Assembly: GCA_012934845.2 (NCBI GenBank)
Contig: WNNJ02000845.1
Location: forward strand, 1 to 64,000
DNA length: 64,000 nt
Direction of reading: 5' to 3'
Source: Pomphorhynchus laevis
Taxonomy: Eukaryota; Acanthocephala; Palaeacanthocephala; Echinorhynchida; Pomphorhynchidae
The notes under the pieces are model-generated. The model was not told the origin of the DNA, did not search any database, and was given only the letters and a program-made list of their open reading frames with translations. This document shows positions 11,935 through 21,959 of this stretch, piece after piece. Within the stretch, counting starts at the first letter, position 1. The number at the start of each line of letters is the position of its first letter. Position numbers and translations under genes: made by a program.

Positions 11935-13690
11935 AAAAGGCAGAACACTAGCAAATGCCTTAGATAAGTCAAGAAATATTATATCAACCGTATAATCTGA
12001 ACTTTGAGCATCTACCCAATATTCACGAGCTTTCAATAGATTAATTAGGCACGAGCGAACAGGTCGGAAGACGTGTTGAGAATCAAGACTTCGATAGTAG
12101 TTAAGATGGTAACGCAAACTCTTCGCAATGAGCATCTCCATGGTTTTGGAAATAAGGCTGGTGAGATGAATGGGTCTAAACTCTGAACAAGTTAATGCTG
12201 ACTGCTTCTTTGGAATATGCACATCAATTGACTTTTTCCAATAATCAGGAATCCACGAATACTGTAAACTTCCGTTAAATATAGACGTAAGGCTTGAAGA
12301 AATAATGTGCTACAGAGCACGCACAAGAAAAGGAGATATACCGTATGGTCTTGTTGAGCCAGAAATATTTAACTATAAAGTTCAGAATTATCTTCAAATA
12401 CATTAATGGGAAATATTGATAATTAAGATTAAAGTTTGGTGGATAATGTGTCTCTTTAATTTTTTTTGCGAGGATAGATGTACTATAAAGCTGTTAGCAA
12501 GAACTTCGACAATAGCCTAATTCCCAACTTCATCACCGAATTCAGAACAAACACAATTAATCGTGGAAGATAAGGTACGACCATGCCTAATATATGCCCA
12601 AAAACGTTTAGGTGACCTAATAATGTCAAGCAATTTCCTCTCCCAATGCTATTCTTTTCGAGCGCTTTAGTTGGTTGCAGATTTTGCTAAGAGTTTTATA
12701 CTCGTGAAACGCATTAGTGCTAGATGATATACGCGTTTTAATCGATTTATATGCTTGATCTTAATATTAAACTCATTGTCGAACAACAATAGCATTTTCG
12801 TCCGATAAACTCTACTTTTTATTAGAGCAAATGTATCCGAGATGAATACGAGGTTGCTAGTCACCAACTTCAAATGATCATTAATTGGGAGATCGATATA
12901 TCCAAGGTTCAGTTGATGACTATATAGTTAGATAACTTCCATATTTATTCTACTCCAATTGCGTTTGCCAAATCCATGGCACTTAGATATTCGTTGTAAA
13001 GTGCGAGCGGTCTGTACTGAAATCACACAATGATCGCCGGTTCCTAAAGGAAACTCTAAATCAACGCTGATTACATCTTCAATGCACTTAGTAAACAATA
13101 TCTAATATTATTTTAGGCTAAAATGAGATACATGTTTGTTGGTTTATATATTGGATCAGAAGGAGTTCCGCCAGTAATAATTCAGCAAGCTCACATTTTT
13201 TGGCATTATAGTAATGCCGGATGTTACTAATCCAGCTAACTTAAGGACGATTGAAATTTCCTATAAGCAAAAAAATAGTTTGAGGAACATAATTATCTTA
13301 GGTGAATTTTCGACATATCCAAATGTGTATGAACTGAAAGCGATCTGTATAGGGCGCAAATATTTATTTGACAAAGAGGACCATGGACGCAGAAATACAT
13401 CAACTCAAACGAATAATAATCATCGCATAATCCAGTAACCTTCGTAATTGATAATGTATATTTAATATAAGCAGCAACACCCCACCATCACGACTTGCTA
13501 CTCTATCTACTCTCCAAAGTTGATGTCCAGAAATAACTATACGGTCATCATTAATTTTAGAATAAAACCATGACTCTGAAATACAAAACAAGTCAAAATA
13601 TTTAGATCATATAAAATGTTGCACTTCAGATTGTTGAGTATGTAAGCTTCTGGGATTGGAATAATCAACTACTAGAGGATGTTCATTATT
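11935..13690 (-). mobile_element. family A LINE, truncated at both ends
   Basis: Minus strand: endonuclease N-terminus near 13690-13400 (FCISESWFYSKI, then RDGGVLL), a degraded linker (13400-12300), and the RT N-half 12222-11940 with EFRPIHLTSLISK and IIFLDLSKAF. The RT stops right after the first catalytic block, where the end of family B is met, and the 5' end stops where the 13.7-kb PLE begins. Several stops and shifts are present. Confidence 0.7.
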
Positions 13691-13724
13691 ACATTTTCTT
13701 TCTTAAAGTAATTATACTTAAAGT

Positions 13725-14698
13725 AATTAAAGCACATTTTAAAAAATATTGCAAGGAAATCGAAATTAATAAAACACTATTTCAGTATTAATTCTACAAA
13801 AGAATTTTTAGAACAGACAAAAGGAATAAATTTTCAAAATATAAATACATACGATTTTAGTACGCTTTATACAAATCTAGATTTAGTAGATATTACAGAT
13901 GCATTAGAAAAATTAATTAATCTTATATTCGGAAAAAGATATACATATATATGTTATAATAATTATAACGCCTATCTAACAAAAATTAAACCATCAAATA
14001 AATATAAATATATGGATAAAATTGAATTAATAGAATCCTTAAATATTTTGATAAATCAAAATTATTTAAAAGTAGGGACATCTTTATTTAGACAAGTAAA
14101 AGGTGTTCCATTGGGTGGTAATAGTAGCCCAATTATAGCTGACTTGTTTTTAAGCTTTATAGAATATGAATTTGTTCATTACTGCTTAAAAAATAAATCT
14201 AAATTATATAAAGATATGAAATATATGTTTCGATATATTGTTAATATATATGTATTTAATTCTAGCAATTTTTATTCAATGAGCGAACAAATTTATCCAG
14301 GTAGCCTCATTCTTAATAAAACCAATATTAATGATAAAGAAAGTATATATCTTGATATGATCATTAAATTAACATCAATTAAAACTACTTTTAATTTATA
14401 TCTTAAAGATGACATATTTAAATTTACAAGAAACATATTTTTGCATGAGCATTCATGCATACCATATAATATAAAATATAATACATTAAATAATGAAATT
14501 TTAAGAATTACAACAATATGTAATGATATTGGCTTTCTTCAAAATCATTTAAATAATTTAATAGATACATATTTTAAACTAGGTTACTATAAAAATAACA
14601 TCAAGCAGAAAATAGTAAAATATATAAATCAACACAATAATATAAAGAATAAATTTAAACTCTTAAGTGGCAAATTTTTATGGATGGATAATAAATAA
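13725..14698 (+). pseudogene. PLE-1 reverse transcriptase, catalytically dead
   Basis: The open frame runs from about 13775 to the TAA at 14696-14698 (first ATG 14012). RT blocks: TYDFSTLYTNLDLV (about 13849-13890, motif A), QVKGVPLGGNSSPIIADLF (about 14093-14150, motif B), FRYIVNIYVFN (about 14228-14260, motif C) and YLDMIIKLT. In PLE RTs motif C ends in DD; other copies here read YIDD, but this copy reads YIVN, so catalysis is lost although the frame is long. Compared with 23050-23090, about 8 bp are missing near 13770, which shifts the frame upstream. Confidence 0.8.
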
Positions 14699-14706
14699 TA
14701 TACTTT

Positions 14707-14857
14707 GCATTAGAATAAGATACTAGATAGTTATTTCAGAGGAAATACATCATTAGCATGTATTTGGCCCCGCTGCTATGTTGGGTAGAGGAGTTAGGGG
14801 CCGAAACCTGATAGCATAGCAGTTCCTACTGATGACCTCTTATTCTTATTATGATAC
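14707..14857 (+). ncRNA. hammerhead-ribozyme-like RNA, PLE-1 copy
   Basis: Core bases in order: outer stem II strand 14707-14720, AGAG 14738-14741, GAAA 14742-14745, stem III 14745-14750 with 14758-14763 around a 7-nt loop, unpaired U14764 (predicted cleavage after it), stem I GCTGCTATG 14772-14780 with CATAGCAGT 14815-14823, CTGATGA 14829-14835, CTCT 14837-14840, outer stem II 14843-14857. The topology leaves stem II open (type II). Oddities: one extra C between CTGATGA and stem II, and a weak stem I base. PLEs of other animals are known to carry hammerheads. Confidence 0.65.
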
Positions 14858-15074
14858 AACGTCTGTTATTTATTAGTCAATTCATAAAAATGACGTTTAT
14901 TTTAAATTTTATTTTTTATTTTTATTTTTTAACTTGATTAAAATTATAGAAAATCTAAAAACAATTATTAATTTTATTATTTAATTATTAAATTTTGATT
15001 TAGCATTATTATGTTTTGTTTATCTTATAATTATATAACAATACGTAGACTCAGTTAGCTGATTTAATTCATAT

Positions 15075-15490
15075 TCAAACATATATTCACTAGATGTCCC
15101 ATCATAAAGTTGTCACATCCAATAAAATATGGATCGATCTCCATCGAAATGCAAAACGCCACATCACAACCCGAAAGTTTTGAATGCACAGATTCCACTC
15201 ACCGTCTTGCAACCTGCAATGAAGTTCAGCTTAAACATCCTTCAATATCTGCCTGTCGTCAAAAAAGATCACGTAAAATTCGTAATTTGTACCTTTCAGT
15301 AGATTACCGCGTTCTAACAGGCACCTTGCTTTAGGTGAAACTATACCAACATGTCAGATCAAAAGCTGGCATGTTATAAGTCAAGGTGTTTGAGTCTCAT
15401 ATATTCAAATAAAAGTTGCCATGTTGTAAGAAAGCGTGTATGTTGTTTCTAGCTGGTGTATGTGTTACGTAGGGCATACATATGTGACAC
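15075..15490. other. unassigned sequence with a short ORF
   Basis: Between the PLE-1 end and an AT-rich palindrome. An open frame of 74 codons (15110-15334, plus) has no family signature. The words GCATGTTATAAGTCAAGGTG and CCATGTTGTAAGAAAGCGTG (15370-15450) form a weak local repeat. No function can be given. Confidence 0.3.
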
Positions 15491-15596
15491 TGACAAAAAT
15501 AATGATCTAAATATAATAAATATATACAAAATATTTTGTATATTTTATATACAAAATAATAATATATATCATGGAAAATTGCTTTCTGATCAAATA

Positions 15597-15692
15597 TAAC
15601 TTTTTTTTATTGCGAACCATTCCTGATATGGTTCGCAATCCCCGAGAATACAGTCTTTTGTATTCTCGGGGATGGTTTGCAATAAAAAAGTA
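15597..15692. repeat. compound palindrome (cruciform-forming)
   Basis: Two adjacent hairpins, TTGCGAACCAT/ATGGTTCGCAA (about 15609-15640) and CCCCGAGAATAC/GTATTCTCGGGG (about 15641-15673), are followed by a third strand, ATGGTTTGCAATAAAAA (about 15674-15690), which also pairs with the first. The outer arms (TTTTTATTGC and GCAATAAAAA) enclose the rest, so the DNA or RNA can form a branched structure. Confidence 0.75.
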
Positions 15693-15768
15693 ATAATATA
15701 TACAATAAAAATCAATCAATTTGCCAATAACGTTTTATCTGGTTGTCAACGACTTCCATGCGCGTAGC

Positions 15769-16311
15769 TTAGCTCTCGTCTGCTGGATCGGTCGCGGTGT
15801 CGCCTTTACTGTCCAGAAGTTCATCCGCATCGTCCTCAATCCCGAGCCCGAGCTTAATCATGCGGTTTCGCCAAAACCGGATTACACGGGTCTCACATTC
15901 TATGTTCAAAAGGTCTTTCGTTTCGTTCGCGTTTGTAAAAGTGTCTGAGGTGTCTGTGGCTTCGTACGGGTTTGTAAACGTGACCAAAGTGTTTGTTGTT
16001 TCGTTCACGTTTGCAGATGTGTCCGATTTTGCTGGCACGAATGTTTCCGAAAACGGTGATCCTGATTCACGGAACTCACAGAATATCACGGTATAATATT
16101 CGAGCAGGACGTAACATGGCTTTATCGTTTGTAATTCTTTGCTGCAACACTGTTCTACATTCTTCCGTCTACTACTACGTATAAGTCGGTCGTTCCTGAC
16201 AACAGTTCTGTCACAGATCACACTTAAAGAACCTTCAAACGTTCTTGGTACTCTTATTTTCTTTGTTTGTTGTTTCTGCGCAGAAAAAGCCTTACCTTGC
16301 AAGCTTAACAT
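15769..16311 (-). CDS. hypothetical ORF, 180 codons
   Basis: An open frame with internal near-repeats in its middle third (ANVNETTN, TFTNPYEATDTSDTFTNANE), rich in T/N/E/D, then a basic patch (RFWRNRM) and an acidic C-terminus. No family recognised. It lies downstream of the RLE-type LINE on the same strand and may be an unrelated element piece or non-coding. An overlapping open frame on the opposite strand lowers confidence. Confidence 0.25.
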   Translation of the reverse strand: MLSLQGKAFSAQKQQTKKIRVPRTFEGSLSVICDRTVVRNDRLIRSSRRKNVEQCCSKELQTIKPCYVLLEYYTVIFCEFRESGSPFSETFVPAKSDTSANVNETTNTLVTFTNPYEATDTSDTFTNANETKDLLNIECETRVIRFWRNRMIKLGLGIEDDADELLDSKGDTATDPADES

Positions 16312-16896
16312 TCGTCTATTTTTTCGAAGGTACGGACAACGTCGTCTTCGTCTCTTTCTTGTTTTTCGTCTACTGTGTCCCCTTTTTGACGATCAAGCTT
16401 ATATGTTAAACAGGTCAACGCTCTTCGCATAAACGTCTCGCTTCGATATTCTCTGGCGCATCCATCCATTTCCCGTATTTTGATATTTAGCATTATTGCA
16501 ATGCTTACGAATGTACATTGTGACCTGTCAGACTTCGTGGATATCGTGGAATTGGAAAGGTATTAAGGATATACGTTGCATATATGTTTTGCAGTTCAAT
16601 GCTGGGATAATCGGGTACAATCCTAACGATCTTACTTCCAGACACTTAACGTGTTTAGTCATGTAACTTGTTTCCGAAAATTCCAGACAAAAATTGTCAC
16701 CTCGAAGATCTTCACACTTTTTATCTCGGTTGATTTGATTGCATATGGATTTTGGTATTAGTTTGTCGGAACCCTTTGTCGGGTTTAGTGATATGCGGGA
16801 AACGCTGGCGGATGAAGGCTCCGTAGGCCTGCTTTCAGAAATATTTAATTCGCGGGCTTCGGCAACTGCTTCTTCGTCTGATTGGGCTAATTCTTT

Positions 16897-17813
16897 TTAG
16901 CCATCAGCATTCGGACGCATATGTATTATCGTAGTGTCAAGAAAATCATAATCAGGTGTTGAACTGTGAATGCAAACTTTGCGAGGTTCAGGATGGCAAA
17001 TGTTCGGATTTATTTGGTCGAAATATGGATGATAATTGTTTTCAATGCTCGATAGAAGGGCTTTTGCATTTCCTCGCATCAACGCCATTGGAATACGCTG
17101 AAACAGGCGGGCCGCTGCAATATCGTACGACATTGATGAACCAAGAGCAAAATTTCGAGCTATGCGCCTAACTACTTGCTCACCCTCTGGATTCCAGCCT
17201 CCGTAACACTCTAGCACAGCGGGATTGAAGTTGTACCCTGCTTCGATCATTTGAGCCCGGTATTTCCTGTCTTTGACATTGGAGGCGTACTCATTGGCAG
17301 AGAAAAGTTGGGTACGAGCGGCATGGCGGATGTAGGCCTTCTGTAGCGGGTTTGTAACCGCAAAATCCACTGCTTCCGGTGGATCTCTATAAATTAGAAT
17401 ATCAGCCGGTCTTTCTGAGATTCTTTATCAGGTTCGGGACTTCTCGACCAACGTGCATTCCAGCCGATTGTGCAACTTAAAAAACAATGTCTCGTATGCC
17501 ATTATGACGTAAGCCTGGGAAACCTCCAAAAGAGCATGTTAAGGCATGGAAACCCATACAATAAGCTTTACGGTAACACCTAATGCACCTGTAGATTTCA
17601 TCAGAAATGGGAATGCCCAGCCAAAAACGTATTAGGACAGAAAATTCGTTGTCGGTCAGCGCTAGACCAAGACTTGTTGGGTGTACATTGTAGCCAAGCA
17701 TTTGCGTGGGGAGAGGACACTGAAAGTATTCGCGCTTTGTCCGCCTCACTCGATCTCGATTTTAACTGATCTAGCATGGCTGAGTCAATGAGAGAGAACA
17801 ATTTTCCCTGCAC
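16897..17813 (-). pseudogene. family C restriction-like endonuclease domain
   Basis: A cysteine/histidine knuckle CIRCYRKAYCMGFHALTC and RHNGIRD (about 17490-17600), then RPADILIY (about 17390-17410), DFAVTNPL (about 17345-17370), K/Y residues (about 17265-17280) and a GGW segment. This matches the PD-(D/E)XK-like nuclease that follows RT in R2-type elements. In-frame breaks occur at the T-run near 17480 and near 17400. The open C-terminal piece ends at 16897. Confidence 0.65.
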
Positions 17814-17858
17814 TGTCGATACAACGAACTTAGTTGAAACTTCCTCTAGTGTGTTTTT

Positions 17859-19988
17859 TTATGTGATGAATCTAGGAAAAGTACTAGCATCCAGATCAAG
17901 AGAAGTTGCGACAGCTTGAGTGCTTGCTATAAAGGCTGCTGAACAGTGTTTCAGAGTACTTCTCAGACCGAGTCCGCCCATTTTTAGAGGAAGTTCAGCT
18001 TGACACTTTGCCTTGATTGAAAGTTGAACTGATGTGATTATTCCAAGTGCGCGCATAACTGCCTCGTCGAACCAATGGCAGAACTTGTCCATAAAACGAA
18101 AGTCAACTTTTCTCATGTAAAATGCCACTCTATGGGCTGACGCGCAATGTCGCAAAAGCAAATAAGCTACATGATCATCAGGAATTGATGTCACGAGATC
18201 TATATCGTGGAGAAGTTTGGGAATAACCTTTTCGAGCATGAACGACTTGACAAAATCAGGCGAGCCAATCGGACAACCGAGTAGCGAAAAATTGCGACTA
18301 CTCACAACTGTACAGGGTTGCAGACAAGTATTGTTGATGGATTGAATATCGTTTGTGCTTCCTATAAGTTCCGTCTTACCCCAGTTAATGGACAATCCAA
18401 TTATTGAAAATTCTGAGGAGATAAAATTCAGTGCAAGAGCAATGGCATTTGGGTTGCCCCCAATGATGCCATCATCCAAATACCATTTGTTGAAATGAAT
18501 GCCCTCCATATTGTTAAGCTGTGCATGTACTGGGTGGATTGCCACAGAGAACAGTAGAGGGCCTATGGGGTCACCCTGTTGAACTCCGGATTCAGATTTT
18601 AGGTATTGCGAGACGAAACGGAGATAAGTGGAGTGATCTTTGCACTAACGTACCCACGCTGTCATTTGAGGAATTTGGGATTCAATTGCTCTCAAGAAAA
18701 TACGCCTGTCAATAGTGTTAAATGCGTTCGACACGTCGATTTTTGACCACGTCCAATTTCCCAATTCAGGCAAATGCACGTTCGTGCGGCGGACCTGATG
18801 GATTATGTTGTCAATGCCGTTCGGTGTTGCAACGCCCATCTGTAATGGTCTGAGAATCGTTACGAACTCTCCTCTTAACTTCGAACAAACACACTTTGAG
18901 CATATTCGTCGGAGTGTATCTCCAATTGCAATGGGGCAAATACCTCCGTTTGGTTTTTCTAGAGCGATGAGGTTCGCGCCTGCCAAGAAAGGAGCAACTT
19001 GTTGTGTTAAATCACCTGCTACCATATTGTTTATTAATTTCGTTAAGCGTGAAAGAAGTATTCCTGAGGGATTGGCGGAAATGAGGTCCTGCAAGTGTTT
19101 AAGTCTCAGTCCAAGACAACCAGGCGATGATGCGGCGGGGAAAGAAAATACAGCGTCTTTTACGGTATCACTGTCAAAAAGAATAGGCTGACTATTACAA
19201 AGGTATGAGTGATGTATGTATTTACCCGCGGGGTGCAAGTGACCCAGCCGCTGTCGAACTTCATCAGTGGGTGAAATATAGCAGGAAGAGGATAAACGTT
19301 GCATGGCCTTACTGTAATTTCCCTGTCTTGCCAAATCTATTGACGACATCATTGTACTAGTGTGAGCTGATTTTTTGGGAGAATTGAGGAGTGGCAAAAC
19401 TTGATCGCATATCTCTCCGAGCTGTCTGGATTCAATGTTATCTAGCATTCGAGATATACCCTGTAGAGTCGCGTTACTGCGTCTTGAGGGGCGACCTTTG
19501 ATATCTGACTTAATGAAGGCAATTTTGGCAAAACCGAGAAGGAGTGTCCAAGATGCGGGTGAACGATAATGCAGCGCATCAGCAATGAGACTTGACAATA
19601 TTCGCGCAGATCTGCTTCGAAGATTCCACGAAATGCGTCGAAAAGTAGGCACTTCAGATTGCCATAGTTCGCGAAGGAACGACCAGGTGATGTATGACTC
19701 ACTCACCGCGTCAACGTGAGCCTCAGTTGATGTATGACCAGACGTTTTAAGGAAGATGTCATCATTAACACGCTTACTCATCGGAAACGAAAAGTTTGTC
19801 GGCGGAACAGTGACGTTAGTAGTGACAGCCATTGGAGTTGGCGGGAGAGACGATCCTAGGCATCGAGAACGTATTGGTCCGTGTACCTTTATGAGTCCGA
19901 GCTTAGTAATGGAAATAACTCGCCCACAAACTGAACAAAGCGAGGAGGTATGTAAAGGGTATAGATGAGGAATTGGGTTTCCTGACAT
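17859..19988 (-). pseudogene. family C zinc motif and reverse transcriptase
   Basis: From MSGNP (19988): a CSVCGR...H......C cluster at about residues 18-46, a long linker, then RT blocks NGGICPIAIGDTLRR (about 18925-18970), MGVATPNGIDNIIHQVR (about 18790-18840), KIDVSNAFNTIDRR (about 18695-18740), SGVQQGDPIGPLLF (about 18545-18590, shifted frame) and WYLDDGIIGG (about 18450-18485). YLDD keeps both metal-binding aspartates. One frameshift near 18640 splits it into two open parts (19988-18645 and 18545-17859). Confidence 0.75.
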
Positions 19989-19989
19989 G

Positions 19990-20190
19990 GCGTTGTCGAT
20001 TTTCGTTGTCGATCTTCATTGTCGATCTTCGTTGTCGATCTTCTTTGACCATCTTCGTTGTCTTTTCTTGTAATTTGCTAGAACACTTATATTATTAGAA
20101 CACTTATCTTCGTTGTCGATCTTCGTTGTCCATCTTCGTTGTCCATCTTCGTTGTCCATCTTCGTTGTCCATCTTCGTTGTCTTTTCGTG
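19990..20190. repeat. 13-bp tandem repeat upstream of the family C start
   Basis: Degenerate tandem copies of a 13-bp unit close to CTTCGTTGTCCAT (or CGAT), broken once by an AATTTGCTAGAACACTTATATTATTAG segment that itself recurs (about 20073-20105 and 20191-20225). It lies immediately 5' of the ATG on the minus strand, where the promoter or 5' UTR of the LINE would be. Confidence 0.75.
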
Positions 20191-20556
20191 TAATTTGCTA
20201 GAACACTTATATTATTAGAACACTTATATTATTATATTATTAGAACACTTATATTATTATAATAATATAATACAATAATGTTGTTATATTAATATAATAA
20301 CAATATACAAATAATAATTACGATACGCTACAAATCAAGGTGAAAACATAATGGAAAACAATAAAATAAAAATATAACTATACCGATATGATACTGGAAA
20401 CCAAACTTTTAAATCTAACAATACTAAGGTTCCCGGTAATTCACTGTCTTTGAATTTTAAGTTTTTAATAATAATTATGGATAATAAATAATATACTTTG
20501 TATAAGAATAAGATACTAGATAGTTATTTCAGAGGAAATACATCAGTAGCATGTAT

Positions 20557-20997
20557 GTTTCGATACATTGATGATATATGTGTATTTAATTCTAATAATT
20601 TTTATTCAATTAGTGAGCACATTTATCCAGAAAGCCTTATTCTTAACAAAACCAATATTAATGATAAAGAAGGTGTATATCTAGATACGAACATTAAATT
20701 AACATTAACTAAAACTACTATTAATTTATATCGTAAAGATGACATATTTAAATTTACAAGAAACATATTTTTGCATGAGCATTCATGCATACCATATAAT
20801 ATAAAATATAATACATTAAATAATGAAATTTTAAGAATTGCAACAATATGTAATGATATTGGCTTTCTTCAAAATCATTTAAATAATTTAATAGATACAT
20901 ATTTTAAACTAGGTTACTATAAAAATAACATCAAAGAGAAAATAGTAAAATATATAAATCAACACAATAATATAAAGAATAAATTTGAACTCTAAAG
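20557..20997 (+). pseudogene. PLE-2 reverse transcriptase C-part
   Basis: Begins at MFRYIDDICVFN (YIDD intact) and runs through YLDTNIKLT, FLHEHSCIPYNIKYN and LIDTYFKLGYYKNN. It stops early at 20996-20998 because one T is missing compared with PLE-1, losing the GKFLWMDNK end. The frame is open upstream through the fused ribozyme half (from 20498), which is an accident of the junction, not a domain. Confidence 0.8.
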
Positions 20998-21036
20998 GGG
21001 CAAATTTTTATGGATGGATAATAAATAATATACTTT

Positions 21037-21187
21037 GTATTGGAATAAGATACTAGATAGTTTTATCAGAGGAAATACATCATTAGCATGTATTTGGCCC
21101 CGCTGCTATGTTGGGTAGAGGAGTTAGGAGCCGAAACCTGATAGCATAGCAGTTCCTCCTGATGACCTCTAATTCTTATTCTGATAC
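21037..21187 (+). ncRNA. hammerhead-ribozyme-like RNA, PLE-2 copy
   Basis: GAAA 21072-21075, stem III TACAT/ATGTA with loop CATTAGC, stem I GCTGCTATG/CATAGCAGT, CTGATGA 21159-21165, inner stem II AGAG/CTCT, outer stem II 21037-21050 pairing with TCTTATTCTGATAC ending at 21187 (14 bp with two G-U pairs). All core bases are present. Same extra C after CTGATGA as in PLE-1. Confidence 0.65.
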
Positions 21188-21482
21188 AACGTCTGTTATT
21201 TATTTGTCAATTCATAAAAATGACGTTTATTTTAAATTTCATTTTTTTTAACTTGATTAAATTATAGAAAATCTAAAAACAATTATTTATTTTATTATTT
21301 AATTATTAAATTTTGATTTAGCATTATTATGTTTTGTTTATTTTATAATTATATTAAATACGTAGACTCAGTTAGCTGATTTAATCTTTATACAAATTTA
21401 TTATTTATTATTTTTTTTATTTTAAGTTGGTTTAAATAATGAAATTTTAAGAATTGCAACAATTTGTAATGATATTGGCCTC

Positions 21483-21940
21483 AATGGCCTTATATTGTAT
21501 TTCCATCGTGAGGGATGGTCCTTGTTGACTAAACACAAGTCGGTGTAAATTATGTTCTAGTAATGATATCGCTCGAGATTGTAATTAAAGTAGACTTGAA
21601 TTTCTTAGCCGGATTACTTTTACAAATTGATAATTGTTTCTTCGCGAGTTACAAAAAGAATATTTTTGTAAAAAAGGTATATTTTAACGTCACAAATGCG
21701 TGCCGATGCCAGAGAAGCTCCGGTAAATGCCTGAAAAGGCATTTATCAGAGCAAATTCATGAAAAGCTCCGACAACTTGCTTAATACTTAGAATCAATGA
21801 CCTTATATTGTATTTCCATCGTGAGGGATGGTCCTTGTTGAATAAACACAAGTCGGTGTAAATTATGTTCGAGTAATGATATCGCTCGGGATTGTAATTA
21901 AAGTAGACTTGAATTTCTTAGCCGGATTACTTTTACAACT
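21483..21940. repeat. direct repeat of about 143 bp
   Basis: Copies at about 21483-21625 and 21797-21940 (offset about 314 bp) share GGCCTTATATTGTATTTCC, GTGAGGGATGGTCCTTGTTG and TTCTTAGCCGGATTACTTTT. It may be a long terminal duplication of an unknown small element whose interior is 21626-21796. No gene inside. Confidence 0.75.
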
Positions 21941-21959
21941 GGATAAGTTGTAAAAGTAA

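Larger units (their letters stand above)
13700..15070 (+). mobile_element. Penelope-like element, copy PLE-1
   Basis: Contains an RT pseudogene (13725-14698), the hammerhead-like RNA (14707-14857) and an AT-rich 3' region ending in CGTAGACTCAGTTAGCTGATTT (about 15043-15064), a terminus shared by the other copies. It begins inside the RT, so it is 5'-truncated. GIY-YIG nuclease sequence is not seen at the C-terminal side. Confidence 0.75.
16880..19990 (-). mobile_element. LINE with restriction-like endonuclease, family C
   Basis: A single long coding region on the minus strand with an N-terminal zinc motif, RT and a C-terminal restriction-like endonuclease. This is the layout of the older non-LTR groups (R2, CRE, NeSL, Dualen and relatives), unlike the AP-endonuclease LINEs elsewhere here. 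The start ATG region (19988) abuts a 13-bp tandem repeat (19990-20190). Frames break near 18640, 17850, 17690 and 17490. Confidence 0.75.
20474..21390 (+). mobile_element. Penelope-like element, copy PLE-2
   Basis: Starts with the end of an RT frame plus the first half of the hammerhead-like RNA (20478-20556), joined directly to the RT at motif C (20557 on). It continues to a full hammerhead-like RNA (21037-21187) and the shared 3' terminus near 21362-21386. Two ribozyme pieces therefore bracket a truncated RT body, as in the partial tandem structure described for PLEs. Confidence 0.75.

Noticed and set aside
14707-14857. HDV-like ribozyme as the main fold
   Set aside because: The crossing GGCCCC/GGGGCC helix is not kept in PLE-5, PLE-6 or PLE-3, whereas all hammerhead core bases are; the cleavage site and J4/2-like region of HDV folds were not convincing.
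20498-20556. N-terminal extension of the PLE-2 RT through the ribozyme half
   Set aside because: The open frame here is a by-product of the junction; the same bases are non-coding ribozyme in the other copies.
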